From assembly GCF_031085175.1 (NCBI RefSeq), contig NZ_JAVHUY010000026.1:62001-126000 (forward strand): a stretch of DNA of 64,000 bases, written 5' to 3'. This stretch comes from Phytohabitans maris (GTDB taxonomy: Bacteria; Actinomycetota; Actinomycetes; Mycobacteriales; Micromonosporaceae). Under the pieces are notes generated by a model that ran no database searches, was not told where the DNA came from, and saw nothing but the letters and a program-made list of their open reading frames with translations. Shown piece by piece: positions 26,105 through 40,126 of the stretch. Made by a program: the position numbers and the translations under genes. How positions within the stretch are numbered: position 1 is the first letter of the stretch; every line of letters begins with the position of its first letter.

Positions 26105-26593
26105 CTAGGAGGCGAAGAACGCCCGCGGGTCGGCCACCAGCACCCCGGCCTCGGTCAGGCGCTCGATGAGGCCGGAGGGCGAGATGTCGTACACGATCGC
26201 CAGCGCGCGCAGGTCGTCGGCGCGGATGGAGAGGACGCGGCCGTTGTAGTCGCCGCGCTGCTGCTGGATCGCGCGGGCGTACCGGGCGACGTAGGCGAGC
26301 TCGTCGGAGACCTCGTCGTACAGCCGCTCGAGGTCGAGCACGATCTTGTTGGTGGGCTCGTGCCGGACGCCACTGCCGTCGGGCAGCAACTCCGAGACGG
26401 GTACCCGGTAGAAGTCCGCCAGCTCGGCGAGGCGGGACACGGTGACCGCGCGGTCGCCGCGCTCGTACGAGCCGACCACGACGGCCTTCCAGCGCCCGTT
26501 CGACTTCTCCTCCACCCCCTGCAGGGACAGGCCCTGCTGCTGGCGGATGGAGCGCAGGCGGGCGCCCAAGGACTTGGCGTACTCAGAGGGCAT
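26105..26593 (-). CDS. bldD: BldD developmental regulator
   Basis: A 162-residue global repressor of sporulation genes whose C-terminal domain is dimerised by cyclic di-GMP in Streptomyces. The N-terminal XRE-type helix-turn-helix (YAKSLGARLRSIRQQQGLSL to VVVGSYERGDRAVTVSRLAE) covers residues about 5-65. The C-terminal domain retains RSIRADDLRALA-like sequence (LSIRADDLRALAIVYDISPS), with the Arg and Asp residues of the c-di-GMP site (RGD near residue 113, and RADD). It is divergent from pyrR. A promoter and a BldD-like box lie directly upstream, suggesting autoregulation. Confidence 0.95.
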   Translation of the reverse strand: MPSEYAKSLGARLRSIRQQQGLSLQGVEEKSNGRWKAVVVGSYERGDRAVTVSRLAELADFYRVPVSELLPDGSGVRHEPTNKIVLDLERLYDEVSDELAYVARYARAIQQQRGDYNGRVLSIRADDLRALAIVYDISPSGLIERLTEAGVLVADPRAFFAS

Positions 26594-26650
26594 TCCGACA
26601 CTCCCAGTGCTCTGCCCGGGGTTCTCCCCAGCGATTCGCTACGGAGCGTG

Positions 26651-26679
26651 ACGGTACGCAGATTGGGACACAGCGTCAA
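26651..26679 (-). promoter_or_regulatory. bldD promoter
   Basis: Read on the minus strand: TTGACG (26679-26674), a 17-base spacer, TACCGT (26656-26651). A close match to the actinobacterial sigma-70 consensus, about 55 bases before the bldD start. Confidence 0.6.
26666..26678 (-). promoter_or_regulatory. Candidate BldD operator on the bldD promoter
   Basis: TGACGCTGTGTCC on the minus strand matches the BldD consensus TNACNCWGNGTNA at every fixed position but the last. It overlaps the -35 element, where binding would block transcription. The consensus is recalled from Streptomyces work. Confidence 0.5.
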
Positions 26680-26854
26680 GTGCCCCTAAACGCATCACCG
26701 CGAGATTAGGGCATTCTTGTCCGGTTTTGCATGGGTACTGATTCGTAGGTCAGGAGTCGCTGCACGGGGCTCGCAAGGTCCACTGGTAACGTTGCGTGCG
26801 GCCACCGGCCGGCCCGTCACGACGGGTCGCGCTGGATATCGACACCCTTTAAGG

Positions 26855-26879
26855 CCCGTCCCGTGAGGCGGGGAAGGAG
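26855..26879 (+). promoter_or_regulatory. PyrR-binding hairpin and ribosome site of the pyr operon
   Basis: A stem CCCG (26855-26858) pairs with CGGG (26869-26872) around the loop TCCCGTGAGG (26859-26868). The loop matches the PyrR-binding loop UCCNGNGAGG. The 3' stem runs directly into the Shine-Dalgarno GGAAGGAG (26872-26879), 9 bases before the pyrR GTG. UMP-bound PyrR would hide the ribosome site, as described for mycobacteria. Confidence 0.7.
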
Positions 26880-26882
26880 TGA

Positions 26883-27580
<698 letters not shown>

Positions 27581-27583
27581 GCG

Positions 27584-28486
27584 ATGAAGCACCTGCTCTC
27601 CGCCACGGACCTGGACGCCTCGACCGCCACGCTGGTCCTCGACACGGCCGCCGAGATGGCCACGCTCGCTGGCCGCGAGGTCAAGAAGCTGCCGACCCTG
27701 CGCGGCCGTACGGTGGTCAACCTCTTCTACGAGGACTCGACCCGCACCCGGATCTCGTTCGAGGCGGCCGCCAAGCGCCTCTCCGCCGATGTCATCAACT
27801 TCTCGGCCAAAGGGTCGAGCGTCTCCAAGGGGGAGAGCCTCAAGGACACCGCGCTCACCCTCCAGGCGATGGGCGCCGACGCGGTGGTGATCCGCCACCC
27901 CGCCTCGGGCGCCCCGCACCGCCTCTCCACCTGGGTGGCCGGCTCGGTGGTGAACGCCGGCGACGGCACCCACGAGCACCCGACCCAGGCGCTGCTCGAC
28001 GCGTACACGATGCGCTCCCGCCTCGGCCGCCTCGCCGGCCTCTCCGTCGCGATCGTCGGGGACGTGCTGCACAGCCGGGTGGCCCGCTCGAACGTGCACC
28101 TGCTGGCCACGCTCGGCGCGAAGGTGACGCTCGTCGGCCCGCCCACACTGATCCCGCCGGACCTGCGGACCGAGGTCTCGTACGACCTCGACGCCGTCCT
28201 GCCCGACGCCGACGTGGTGATGATGCTGCGGGTCCAGCGGGAGCGGATGGCGGCGTCCTACTTCCCGAGCGCCCGCGAGTACGCCCGCCGCTACGGGCTC
28301 GACGGGCCGCGCATGCGCCGGCTGCCGGACCACGCGATCGTCATGCACCCCGGACCGATGAACCGGGGCATGGAGATCGCCCCGGAGGTCGCCGACTCGG
28401 CCCGGTCCACCATCGTCGAACAGGTCGCCAACGGGGTCTCCGTGCGGATGGCCGTCCTCTACCTGCTGCTCGGAGGCAAGTCGTGA
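27584..28486 (+). CDS. pyrB: Aspartate carbamoyltransferase catalytic subunit
   Basis: A 300-residue enzyme condensing carbamoyl phosphate with aspartate. The carbamoyl-phosphate loop [20 protein letters not shown] is near residue 50, [14 protein letters not shown] near 130, and MHPGPMNRG near 255. The ATG at 27584 gives the normal N-terminus; the upstream frame is open through a tandem repeat. No regulatory pyrI is present. It overlaps pyrC by four bases (GTGA). Confidence 0.95.
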   Translation: MKHLLSATDLDASTATLVLDTAAEMATLAGREVKKLPTLRGRTVVNLFYEDSTRTRISFEAAAKRLSADVINFSAKGSSVSKGESLKDTALTLQAMGADAVVIRHPASGAPHRLSTWVAGSVVNAGDGTHEHPTQALLDAYTMRSRLGRLAGLSVAIVGDVLHSRVARSNVHLLATLGAKVTLVGPPTLIPPDLRTEVSYDLDAVLPDADVVMMLRVQRERMAASYFPSAREYARRYGLDGPRMRRLPDHAIVMHPGPMNRGMEIAPEVADSARSTIVEQVANGVSVRMAVLYLLLGGKS

Positions 28487-29748
28487 CCCAATACCTGCTC
28501 AAGGGTGCCCAACTCCCCAGCGGCGAGCGCGCCGACATCCTCGTCAAGGACGGCGTGATCGCCGAAGGCAGCGCCAAGGACGCCCAGATCATCGACGCGG
28601 ACGGGCTCGTCGCGCTCCCCGGCCTGGTCGACCTCCACACCCACCTGCGCGAACCGGGCCGCGAGGACGCCGAGACGGTGGAGACCGGCTCGCGGGCGGC
28701 GGCCCTCGGCGGGTACACGGCGGTCTGCGCGATGGCCAACACCTCGCCGGTCGCCGACACGGCCGGCGTGGTGGAGCAGGTCTACCGCCTCGGCCGCGAG
28801 GCCGGGCTGGTCGACGTGCAGCCGGTCGGCGCGGTGACCGTCGGGCTGGCCGGCGAGCGGCTGGCCGAGCTCGGCGCGATGGCCACCTCCGCCGCCCAGG
28901 TGCGGATCTTCTCCGACGACGGGCACTGCGTCGCCGACCCGCGGCTGATGCGGCGGGCACTGGAGTACGTGAAGGCGTTCGACGGCGTGATCGCCCAGCA
29001 CGCCGAGGAGCCCCGGCTGACCGAGGGCGCGCAGATGCACGAGGGCGAGGTCGCCACCCGACTCGGGCTCACCGGCTGGCCGGCGGTCGCCGAGGAGGCG
29101 ATCATCGCCCGCGACGTGCTCCTCGCCGAGCACGTCGGCAGCCGCCTGCACGTCTGCCACGTCTCCACCGCGGGAAGCGTGGAGGTGCTGCGCCAGGCCA
29201 AGGCCCGGGGCGTGCGGGTGACCGCCGAGGTGACCCCGCACCACCTGCTCCTGACCGACGAGCGGGCGACCAGCTACGACCCGGTCTTCAAGGTCAACCC
29301 ACCGCTGCGTACCCAGGCGGACGTCGAGGCGCTCCGTCAGGCGCTGCGCGAGGGCGTGATCGACGTGGTCGCCACCGACCACGCCCCGCACGCGGTGGAG
29401 GACAAGGAGTGCGAGTGGGCGTACGCCCGGCCGGGCATGCTCGGCCTGGAGACCGCGCTCTCCATCGCCGTCGACGTGCTCGGTCCGGACTGGGACCTGA
29501 TCGCCGAGCGGATGTCCCGCACGCCGGCCCGGATCGCCGGGCTCGACGGGCACGGCCACGACATCAAGACCGGGGCACCGGCCAACCTCACGCTCGTCGA
29601 TCCGGCCGCCCGCCGGGTGGTCGACCCGTCCGACTCGGCGAGCCGCAGCCGCAACACGCCGTACGCGGGGATGACGCTCCCCGCCCGGGTCGTCGCGACG
29701 TTCCTGCGCGGCGAGGCGACGGTGCTCGACGGAAAGGCGGTGAGGTGA
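28483..29748 (+). CDS. pyrC: Dihydroorotase
   Basis: A 421-residue zinc amidohydrolase that closes carbamoyl aspartate to dihydroorotate. Metal-binding [20 protein letters not shown] is near residue 46, SDDGHCVAD near 146, and ATDHAPH near 300 carries the catalytic Asp. The size and motifs place it in the long class (type I) dihydroorotases. The GTG overlaps the pyrB stop, and the stop overlaps the carA ATG by one base. Confidence 0.95.
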   Translation: MTQYLLKGAQLPSGERADILVKDGVIAEGSAKDAQIIDADGLVALPGLVDLHTHLREPGREDAETVETGSRAAALGGYTAVCAMANTSPVADTAGVVEQVYRLGREAGLVDVQPVGAVTVGLAGERLAELGAMATSAAQVRIFSDDGHCVADPRLMRRALEYVKAFDGVIAQHAEEPRLTEGAQMHEGEVATRLGLTGWPAVAEEAIIARDVLLAEHVGSRLHVCHVSTAGSVEVLRQAKARGVRVTAEVTPHHLLLTDERATSYDPVFKVNPPLRTQADVEALRQALREGVIDVVATDHAPHAVEDKECEWAYARPGMLGLETALSIAVDVLGPDWDLIAERMSRTPARIAGLDGHGHDIKTGAPANLTLVDPAARRVVDPSDSASRSRNTPYAGMTLPARVVATFLRGEATVLDGKAVR

Positions 29749-30846
29749 TGCGCAAGCCCGCCATCCTGGTACTCGAAGACGGGCGCGCGTTTCACGGCGA
29801 GGCGTACGGCGCGGAGGGGGAGACCTTCGGCGAGGCGGTCTTCACCACCGGCATGACCGGCTACCAGGAGACGCTGACCGACCCGTCGTACCACCGCCAG
29901 GTCGTCGTGCAGACCGCCCCGCACATCGGCAACACCGGCGTCAACGGCGAGGACGACGAGTCGGGGCGGATCTGGGTCGCCGGGTACGTGGTGCGCGACC
30001 CGGCCCGGATCGGCTCCAACTGGCGCGCCACCGGCGGGCTGGAGGAGCGGCTCGCCGCCGAGGGGATCGTCGGTATCTCCGGTGTGGACACCCGCGCGCT
30101 CACCCGGCACCTGCGCGAGCGGGGCGCCATGCGGGTCGGTGTCTCCACTGTGGAGACCGACCCGGTCGCGCTGCGCGAGCGGGTGCTCGCCGCACCCGAG
30201 ATGGTCGGCGCCGACCTCTCCGCCGAGGTGACCACCCCGGAGGCGTACACGGTGAAAGCCGACGGCGCGCACCGGTACACGGTGGCCGCGCTGGATCTGG
30301 GCATCAAGCGCAACGTGCCGCGGCGGCTGGCCGCCCGCGGCGTCACCACCCACGTGCTGCCGGCGGCGTCCACGGTGGACGACCTGCTCGGGCTCGGCGC
30401 GGACGCGGTCTTCTTCTCGCCCGGCCCGGGCGACCCGGCGACCGCCGACCATGCGGTGGGGCTGGCCCGCGAGGTGATGCGGCGGCGGGTGCCGCTGTTC
30501 GGCATCTGCTTCGGCAGCCAGATCCTGGGGCGGGCGCTCGGCTTCGGCACCTACAAGCTGCGGTACGGCCACCGCGGCATCAACCAGCCGGTGCTCGACC
30601 GCACCACCGGCAAGGTCGAGGTCACCTCGCACAACCACGGCTTCGCCGTCGACGCTCCCCGGGAGGCCACAGTGGACACCGAGTTCGGCCGGGTCGAGGT
30701 CTCCCACGTCTGCCTCAACGACGACGTGGTCGAGGGGCTGCGGGCGCTGGACGTGCCCGCGTTCACCGTGCAGTACCACCCCGAGGCCGCGGCGGGCACC
30801 CACGACGCGGACTACCTGTTCGATAGGTTCGTGGAGTTGACCGAGA

Positions 30847-30854
<8 letters not shown>
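29748..30854 (+). CDS. carA: Carbamoyl-phosphate synthase small subunit
   Basis: A 368-residue glutamine amidotransferase subunit delivering ammonia to CarB. The N-terminal domain has [16 protein letters not shown]. The class I amidotransferase domain has FFSPGPGDP, the nucleophile Cys in GICFGSQ (GICLGHQ in most homologues), and the His/Glu pair in YHPEA. It overlaps carB by eight bases. Confidence 0.95.
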
Positions 30855-34226
<3,372 letters not shown>

Positions 34227-34227
<1 letters not shown>

Positions 34228-35240
34228 TGTACGCCCTGGCCCGGGCCGCCATGTTTCGGATCGGGGGCGGAGACGCGGAGGCGGCGCACGAGTGGACGCT
34301 GCGCCGCCTGTCCCGCCTCCCACCGGGGGTGCTGGCGCTGCTCCGCCGCCGGTACGCGGTCGCCGCGCCGGTGCGGGTCTTCGGCGTGGACTTCCCCAAC
34401 CCGGTGGGGCTCGCCGCGGGCATGGACAAAAACGGACTCGCGCTGCCCGCGTGGCCCGCGCTCGGCTTCGGCTTCGTCGAGGTCGGGACGGTCACCGCGT
34501 ACGCACAGCCGGGCAACCCGCGCCCCCGCCTCTTCCGGCTCCGCCAGAGCGAGGCCGTGATCAACCGGATGGGCTTCAACAACGACGGGGCGGCCACGCT
34601 GGCGTCCCGCCTCGCCGAGATCGGCCCGCTGCCGGTGCCGCTGGGCGTCTCGCTCGGCAAGTCCAAGGCCACCCCGCTGGGGGAGGCGGTGGCCGACTAC
34701 CACGCCTCGTACGACCTGCTCCGCGACCACGCCTCCTACGTGGCCGTCAACGTCTCCTCGCCCAACACCCCGGGCCTGCGGTCGCTGCAGGACCGCGGGC
34801 ACCTGGACGCCCTGCTGGAGGCGCTGGTCGGCGGCCCGCCGGTACTCGTGAAGATCGCCCCCGACCTGACCGAGCCGGCGATCGCCGAGCTGCTCCAGGT
34901 CTGTACCGACCGGGGCGCGGCCGGCGTGATCGCCACCAACACGACGCTCTCCCGCGACGGCGTGGCGGCCGCCGACTCGGCGCTGGCCGGTGAGGCCGGC
35001 GGGCTGTCCGGGCGGCCGCTGACCGGCAAGTCCCGCGCGGTGGTCGAATTCGTATGCCGCGAGACCGCGGGGGCGCTCCCGGTGATCGGGGTCGGCGGCA
35101 TCCTCGACCCGGACGACGCCAGCCGCCTCTTCGACGCGGGCGCCAGCCTGGTGCAGCTCTACACCGGGTTCGTCTACCGGGGTCCGGCCCTGGTGCGGTC
35201 GGTCGCCCGGGCCAGCAGGGCAGTCGCCGCAGTGCCTTAG
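34227..35240 (+). CDS. pyrD: Dihydroorotate dehydrogenase (quinone), class 2
   Basis: A 337-residue membrane-associated FMN enzyme oxidising dihydroorotate with quinone as acceptor. The amphipathic N-terminal helices ([20 protein letters not shown]) are the membrane dock of class 2 enzymes. FMN and substrate motifs include [34 protein letters not shown] (catalytic Ser) and IGVGGI. The ATG overlaps the carB stop. The next gene in the run is, unusually, bioA. Confidence 0.95.
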
Positions 35241-35248
35241 GAGGGTCA

Positions 35249-36529
35249 GTGAGGCCGGACGAGATCGTGGCGCTCGATCGGGCGCACGTGTGGCACCCGT
35301 ACGGGCCGATGCCGGGTACCAGCGACCCCTACGTCGTGGAGAGCGCCGACGGCGTGCTGCTGCGGCTCGCGGACGGGCGGGAGCTGGTCGACGGGATGTC
35401 GTCGTGGTGGGCGGCCATCCACGGGTACCGGCATCCGGTCCTGGACGCGGCCGTCGTCGGGCAGCTCGGGCGGATGAGCCACGTGATGTTCGGCGGGCTG
35501 ACCCACGAGCCGGCCGTGGCGCTGTCGCGCACGCTCGTGGACGTCACTCCCGACGGGCTGGAGCATGTGTTCCTCTGCGACTCGGGCTCGGTCGCCGTCG
35601 AGGTGGCCGTCAAGATGGCGCTCCAGTACCAGCGCTCGCGCGGGCGCCCCCACAAGCACCGGCTGGCCACCTGGCGGGGCGGGTACCACGGCGACACGTT
35701 CCACCCGATGAGCGTCTGCGACCCCGAGGGTGGCATGCACCACATGTGGACGGACGTGCTGCCGCGCCAGGTGTTCGCGCCGGCGCCGCCGGACGGCTTC
35801 GCGGCGCCGCCCGACGAGGGCTACCTGCAGGTGCTCAAGGCCGAGCTGGAGGCGCACGCCGACCAGCTCGCCGCGGTGATCGTGGAGCCGGTCGTGCAGG
35901 GGGCCGGCGGGATGCGCTTCCACAGCCCGGCGTACGTGCGGGCGCTGCGCGAGCTGACCCGGGAGTACGACGTCCTGCTGATCCTCGACGAGATCGCGAC
36001 CGGCTTCGGGCGTACCGGCGCGTTTTTCGCCGCCGACCACGCCGGCGTGGCCCCGGACATCATGTGCGTGGGGAAGGCCCTGACCGGCGGCTACCTGAGC
36101 CTGGCCGCGGCCCTGTGCACGGCCGAGGTGGCCGCCGGGATCTCCCGGGGCGCGGTGCCGGTGCTGGCGCACGGCCCGACGTTCATGGGCAACCCGCTCG
36201 CCTGCGCCGTCGCCAGCGCCTCCATCGGCCTCCTGCGCGACGGGGACTGGGCGGGGGAGGTCACCAGGATCCAGGACGCGCTCCGGGCCGGCCTGGCGCC
36301 TCTGGAGGGGGCTCCCGGGGTCCTCGACGTGCGGGTGCTGGGTGCGATCGGCGTGGTCCAGCTGGACCGGCCGGTGGACCTGGCGCCGGCGACGGCCGCC
36401 GCGGTCGGCGCCGGGGTGTGGCTGCGGCCGTTCCGGGATCTGATCTACACGATGCCGCCGTACGTGGCGGACGACCGTGACGTGGCGCGGATCACCCGCG
36501 CGATCATCGCCGCCGCTCGGGCGGCCTAG
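35249..36529 (+). CDS. bioA: Adenosylmethionine-8-amino-7-oxononanoate aminotransferase
   Basis: A 426-residue PLP enzyme forming diaminopelargonate for biotin synthesis, using SAM as amino donor. The substrate-binding N-terminus [23 protein letters not shown], the PLP-phosphate site [13 protein letters not shown], the Asp motif [14 protein letters not shown] and the Schiff-base Lys in [10 protein letters not shown] are all present. The GTG has GGAGGG upstream. It lies 8 bases after pyrD and 17 bases before pyrF, within the pyrimidine operon, with no other bio gene nearby. Confidence 0.93.
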   Translation: MRPDEIVALDRAHVWHPYGPMPGTSDPYVVESADGVLLRLADGRELVDGMSSWWAAIHGYRHPVLDAAVVGQLGRMSHVMFGGLTHEPAVALSRTLVDVTPDGLEHVFLCDSGSVAVEVAVKMALQYQRSRGRPHKHRLATWRGGYHGDTFHPMSVCDPEGGMHHMWTDVLPRQVFAPAPPDGFAAPPDEGYLQVLKAELEAHADQLAAVIVEPVVQGAGGMRFHSPAYVRALRELTREYDVLLILDEIATGFGRTGAFFAADHAGVAPDIMCVGKALTGGYLSLAAALCTAEVAAGISRGAVPVLAHGPTFMGNPLACAVASASIGLLRDGDWAGEVTRIQDALRAGLAPLEGAPGVLDVRVLGAIGVVQLDRPVDLAPATAAAVGAGVWLRPFRDLIYTMPPYVADDRDVARITRAIIAAARAA

Positions 36530-36546
36530 GCAGGAGGGTGTTGGGG

Positions 36547-37389
36547 ATGGAGACCTTCGGGGCGCGGCTGCGCCGGGCGATGGACGAGCGGGGGCCGCTC
36601 TGCGTGGGCGTCGACCCGCACCCCTCGCTGCTGGCCGCCTGGGGGCTGCGGGACGACCCGGACGGCCTGGCGACCTTCTGCGGGAGGGTCGTGGCGGCGG
36701 TCGAGGACCGGGTGGCGATTGTGAAGCCGCAGTCCGCGTTTTTCGAGAGGCATGGATCGCGAGGAATCGCCACCCTTGAGTCAACTATCCGACAGTTCAA
36801 AAATGCGGGCGTGCTCGTCCTGCTGGACGTCAAGCGCGGAGACATCGGTTCCACGGTCCGCGCGTACGCCGACGCGTACCTGGATCCATCCAGTCCTCTG
36901 TATGTCGATGCGATCACCGCGAGCCCGTACCTCGGAGTAGGTTCGCTCGCCCCGATGTTCGAGACGGCGGCCAAGCACGGCGGCGGCGTCTTCGTGCTCG
37001 CGCTGACGTCCAACCCCGAAGGACCGTACGTGCAACACGCTGTGGCGGCGGACGGCCGGACCGTCGCACAGTCCGTCATCGACGAGATTTCCCAGCTCAA
37101 CAGGGGTGCGGAGCCGCTGGGCAGCTTCGGATTGGTGGTCGGCGCGACCGTAGGCGTGACAGGCCACGACCTGTCCGGGGTGGGCGGGCCCATGCTCGCG
37201 CCGGGTCTCGGCGCGCAGGGCGGCAGGCCAGATGATCTACGTCGGGTCTTTTCCGGGAACGTTTCGGCAGTGCTCCCGTCGTACTCTCGGGAGGTGCTCA
37301 AACATGGTCCGGACACCGCGGCCCTGCGTGCGGCCGTGGAGCGTGCGCAGACCGAGTGCCGGGTGGTGCTGGACAGCGTCGCAGGGTGA
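36547..37389 (+). CDS. pyrF: Orotidine 5'-phosphate decarboxylase
   Basis: A 280-residue enzyme decarboxylating OMP to UMP, of the long type found in mycobacteria and actinomycetes. The active-site motif LLDVKRGDIGSTVRAYADAY is near residue 95, with LALTSNPEGPYVQ farther on. The ATG at 36547 is preferred because AGGAGGG (36532-36538) is 8 bases upstream; the GTG at 36538 would overlap that site. Codons in the middle (36720-37130) are less GC-biased. Last gene of the operon. Confidence 0.94.
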   Translation: METFGARLRRAMDERGPLCVGVDPHPSLLAAWGLRDDPDGLATFCGRVVAAVEDRVAIVKPQSAFFERHGSRGIATLESTIRQFKNAGVLVLLDVKRGDIGSTVRAYADAYLDPSSPLYVDAITASPYLGVGSLAPMFETAAKHGGGVFVLALTSNPEGPYVQHAVAADGRTVAQSVIDEISQLNRGAEPLGSFGLVVGATVGVTGHDLSGVGGPMLAPGLGAQGGRPDDLRRVFSGNVSAVLPSYSREVLKHGPDTAALRAAVERAQTECRVVLDSVAG

Positions 37390-37427
37390 TGCTGCCGTCA
37401 CGATTGCGTGATCATGGCGCGCCGACG

Positions 37428-37456
37428 TTGCCGAAAACGTCGCTGCCCGCTAGTTT
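37428..37456 (+). promoter_or_regulatory. mihF promoter
   Basis: TTGCCG (37428-37433), a 17-base spacer and TAGTTT (37451-37456): a strong sigma-70-type match about 100 bases before the mihF start. The -35 lies in a gap that is visibly richer in A/T than its surroundings. Confidence 0.6.
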
Positions 37457-37558
37457 TCCCGGCGCCGGGAATCACATGCCCCTTTGGTTCCGGGCCACAC
37501 CATGTTTCACAGATGCGGCGGTGGTTTCGCCGCCGCGATAGGGACCTGAGGAGAACTG

Positions 37559-37876
37559 GTGCCGCTCCCGTCACTGAGCCCCGAACAGCGCGCAGCCGCG
37601 CTGGAGAAGGCTGCGGAGATCCGCAAGGCCCGCGCTGAGCTGAAGGAGCAGCTCAAGCAGGGCAAGACCACCCTCGCCGCCGTGCTCGAACGTGCCGAGA
37701 CCGACGACGTCGTAGGCAAACTCAAGGTCTCGGCCGTGCTTCAGGCGCTCCCGGGTATCGGCAAGATCCGAGCGACCCAGATCATGGAGAAGCTCAAGAT
37801 TGCCGACAGCCGGCGCCTCCGCGGACTCGGCGAGCAGCAGCGTAAGGCGTTGCTTGGGGAGTTCGCTTCAAACTGA
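37559..37876 (+). CDS. mihF: Actinobacterial integration host factor
   Basis: A 105-residue nucleoid protein unique to actinobacteria (mIHF/sIHF). Basic helical N-terminus (LSPEQRAAALEKAAEIRKAR), then the DNA-binding helix-two-turn-helix LPGIGKIRATQIMEKLKIAD. It bends DNA and affects development and secondary metabolism in Streptomyces. GTG start with GAGGAG 5 bases upstream. gmk follows after 26 bases, the standard order. Confidence 0.95.
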   Translation: MPLPSLSPEQRAAALEKAAEIRKARAELKEQLKQGKTTLAAVLERAETDDVVGKLKVSAVLQALPGIGKIRATQIMEKLKIADSRRLRGLGEQQRKALLGEFASN

Positions 37877-37902
37877 TCCGCCGCACCGTGTAGAAACAAG
37901 CA

Positions 37903-38511
37903 GTGAGCATGGAAGACGACGCGCGCCCGGCGGCTCGCCTCACCGTCCTGTCCGGCCCCTCCGGAGTCGGGAAGGACAGCGTGATCGAGCTGATCCGGGC
38001 GCGCTCGCCCTGGGTCTGGCTTTCCGTGTCGGCCACGACCCGAAAGATGCGCGATTACGAAGTCGACGGCGTGCACTATTTCTTCGTCGACCGGCCGGAG
38101 TTCGAGCGGATGATCGCCACCGGCCAGTTCCTGGAGTGGGCCGAGTTCGCCGGCAACCTGTACGGCACGCCCCGCGGTCCGGTCGAGGACAAGCTCCGCT
38201 CCGGCGAGCCCGTCCTGCTGAAGATCGACCTGCAGGGCGCCCGCCAGGTGCGCGAGGCGATGCCCGACGCGCAGCTGGTCTTCCTCGCCCCGCCCAGCGT
38301 CGAGGAGCTCAAGCGGCGCCTCGTCGGCCGGGGTACGGACGACGAGGAGACCATCCGCCGCCGGCTCGAGCACGCCGATGAGGAGCTCGCCGCCGAGCGC
38401 GAGTTCGACGTGACGGTGGTCAACGACTATGTCGAGCGGGCCGCTGACGAGCTGGTAAGCTTGCTCGGTTCATCGTTTCTCGCCCCGGCGCGGCCGGGGT
38501 CGCAGAGCTAG
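37903..38511 (+). CDS. gmk: Guanylate kinase
   Basis: A 202-residue kinase phosphorylating GMP. P-loop [16 protein letters not shown] near residue 15, the GMP-binding [19 protein letters not shown], and [15 protein letters not shown]. Start GTG 37903 or ATG 37909 (six bases later); neither has a strong ribosome site. It precedes rpoZ as in most actinomycetes. Confidence 0.95.
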   Translation: MSMEDDARPAARLTVLSGPSGVGKDSVIELIRARSPWVWLSVSATTRKMRDYEVDGVHYFFVDRPEFERMIATGQFLEWAEFAGNLYGTPRGPVEDKLRSGEPVLLKIDLQGARQVREAMPDAQLVFLAPPSVEELKRRLVGRGTDDEETIRRRLEHADEELAAEREFDVTVVNDYVERAADELVSLLGSSFLAPARPGSQS

Positions 38512-38567
38512 ATGATGGATGCAGAGCTAGCTGATGGACCAAGCTGACCGACTAGATAAGGATCCAC

Positions 38568-38831
38568 GTGGGCTCCGTCGCCAATCCTGAAGGCATCACC
38601 AACCCGCCGATCGACGAGCTGCTCGAAAAGACCACGTCGAAGTACGCGCTGGTCATCTTCGCCGCCAAGCGTGCCCGCCAGGTCAACGCCTACTACAGCC
38701 AGCTCGGCGAGGGCCTGCTGGAGTACGTCGGACCCCTGGTCGAGACCACGCCTCAGGAAAAGCCGCTCTCCATCGCCATGCGCGAGATCAACGCCGGCCT
38801 GCTGACGGCCGAGCCCACCGACAACCCGTAG
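38568..38831 (+). CDS. rpoZ: RNA polymerase omega subunit
   Basis: An 87-residue subunit that helps fold and hold the beta-prime subunit. [20 protein letters not shown] and [11 protein letters not shown] are the conserved omega motifs. The GTG follows AAGGATCC. coaBC begins 3 bases after its stop. Confidence 0.95.
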   Translation: MGSVANPEGITNPPIDELLEKTTSKYALVIFAAKRARQVNAYYSQLGEGLLEYVGPLVETTPQEKPLSIAMREINAGLLTAEPTDNP

Positions 38832-38834
38832 CCG

Positions 38835-40049
38835 GTGGCCGCGGTCGTCCTGGGCGTAGGCGGCGGCATCGCCGCCTACAAGGCCTGCGAGCTGCTGCGG
38901 CTCTTCACCGAGTCCGGTCACACCGTCCGCGTCGTGCCGACCGCGTCGGCCCTGCGCTTCGTCGGGGCACCGACCTGGGCGGCCCTCTCCGGCCAGCCCG
39001 TCGCCGACGACGTCTGGTCCCAGGTGCACGAGGTGCCGCACGTCCGGATCGGCCAGAGCGCCGACCTCGTCGTCGTCGCGCCCGCCACCGCCGACCTGCT
39101 CGCCAAGGCCGCCCACGGCCTCGCCGACGACCTGCTGACCAACACGCTGCTCACCGCCCGCTGCCCGGTCGTGTTCGCGCCGGCCATGCACACCGAGATG
39201 TGGGAGCACGCCGCCACCACCGCCAACGTGGCCACCCTCCGCGCCCGCGGCGCCGTCGTGGTCGAGCCGGCTGTGGGGCGCCTCACCGGCGCCGACTCCG
39301 GCAAGGGGCGGCTGCCCGACCCCGCCGAGATCTTCGCGCTCTGCCGCCGGGTGCTGGCTCGCGCCGGCCGCCCCGCCGCCGACCTCGCCGGGCGGCACGT
39401 CGTGGTCACCGCCGGCGGCACCCGCGAACCGCTCGACCCGGTGCGCTTCCTGGGCAACCGCTCCTCCGGCAAGCAGGGGTACGCGTTCGCCCGCGCCGCC
39501 GCCGCCCGGGGCGCCCGGGTCACGCTGGTCAGCGCCAACGTCGCCCTGCCCGACCCGGCCGGCGTCGACATCGTGCGGGTCGGCTCCACCGAAGACCTCC
39601 GCAAGGCCACCGTCGAGGCGGCCGCGAGCGCCGACGTCGTGGTGATGGCCGCCGCGCCCGCCGACTTCCGGCCGGCGGCGTACTCACCCTCGAAGATCAA
39701 GAAGGCGGACGGCGGTGCCGCGCCGGTGATCGAGCTGGTCACCAACCCCGACATCGCCGCCGAGCTCGGCGAGCGCAAACGCCCCGGGCAGGTGCTGGTC
39801 GCGTTCGCCGCCGAGACCGGTGACGGCGACGACGCGGTCGACAACGCCCGGGCCAAGCTGGCCCGCAAGCGCGCCGACCTGATCGTGCTCAACCGGGTCG
39901 GCGTCGACCGGGTGTTCGGCGCCGACGCCAACACCGCGGTGGTGTTCGGCGCCGACGGGTCCACCACCGAGCTGGCCGAACGGCCGAAGGACGAGCTGGC
40001 CGACGCCGTGCTCGATCTGGTAGTACCCCACTTAACCGACCTGTTATAA
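38835..40049 (+). CDS. coaBC: Bifunctional phosphopantothenoylcysteine decarboxylase/synthetase
   Basis: A 404-residue coenzyme A biosynthesis enzyme. The N-terminal CoaC flavoprotein half carries LGVGGGIAAYKACELLRLF, the active-site His in VPHVRIGQSADLVVVAPATA and the PAMHTEMW clamp. The C-terminal CoaB half carries VVTAGGTREPLDPVRFLGNR and AAAPADFRP. GTG start, 3 bases after rpoZ; no own ribosome site apart from translational coupling. Confidence 0.95.
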   Translation: MAAVVLGVGGGIAAYKACELLRLFTESGHTVRVVPTASALRFVGAPTWAALSGQPVADDVWSQVHEVPHVRIGQSADLVVVAPATADLLAKAAHGLADDLLTNTLLTARCPVVFAPAMHTEMWEHAATTANVATLRARGAVVVEPAVGRLTGADSGKGRLPDPAEIFALCRRVLARAGRPAADLAGRHVVVTAGGTREPLDPVRFLGNRSSGKQGYAFARAAAARGARVTLVSANVALPDPAGVDIVRVGSTEDLRKATVEAAASADVVVMAAAPADFRPAAYSPSKIKKADGGAAPVIELVTNPDIAAELGERKRPGQVLVAFAAETGDGDDAVDNARAKLARKRADLIVLNRVGVDRVFGADANTAVVFGADGSTTELAERPKDELADAVLDLVVPHLTDLL

Positions 40050-40062
40050 GGGATACTCGAGG

Positions 40063-40090
40063 TTGAGGTTCCAGCGGCGATGACTACACT
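40063..40090 (+). promoter_or_regulatory. metK promoter
   Basis: TTGAGG (40063-40068), a 16-base spacer and TACACT (40085-40090), giving a short leader of about 30 bases before metK. No SAM riboswitch fold was recognised in this gap. Confidence 0.5.
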
Positions 40091-40126
40091 GCCGCGAAAC
40101 ACGAAGACACAAACGTGAGGAGCACC

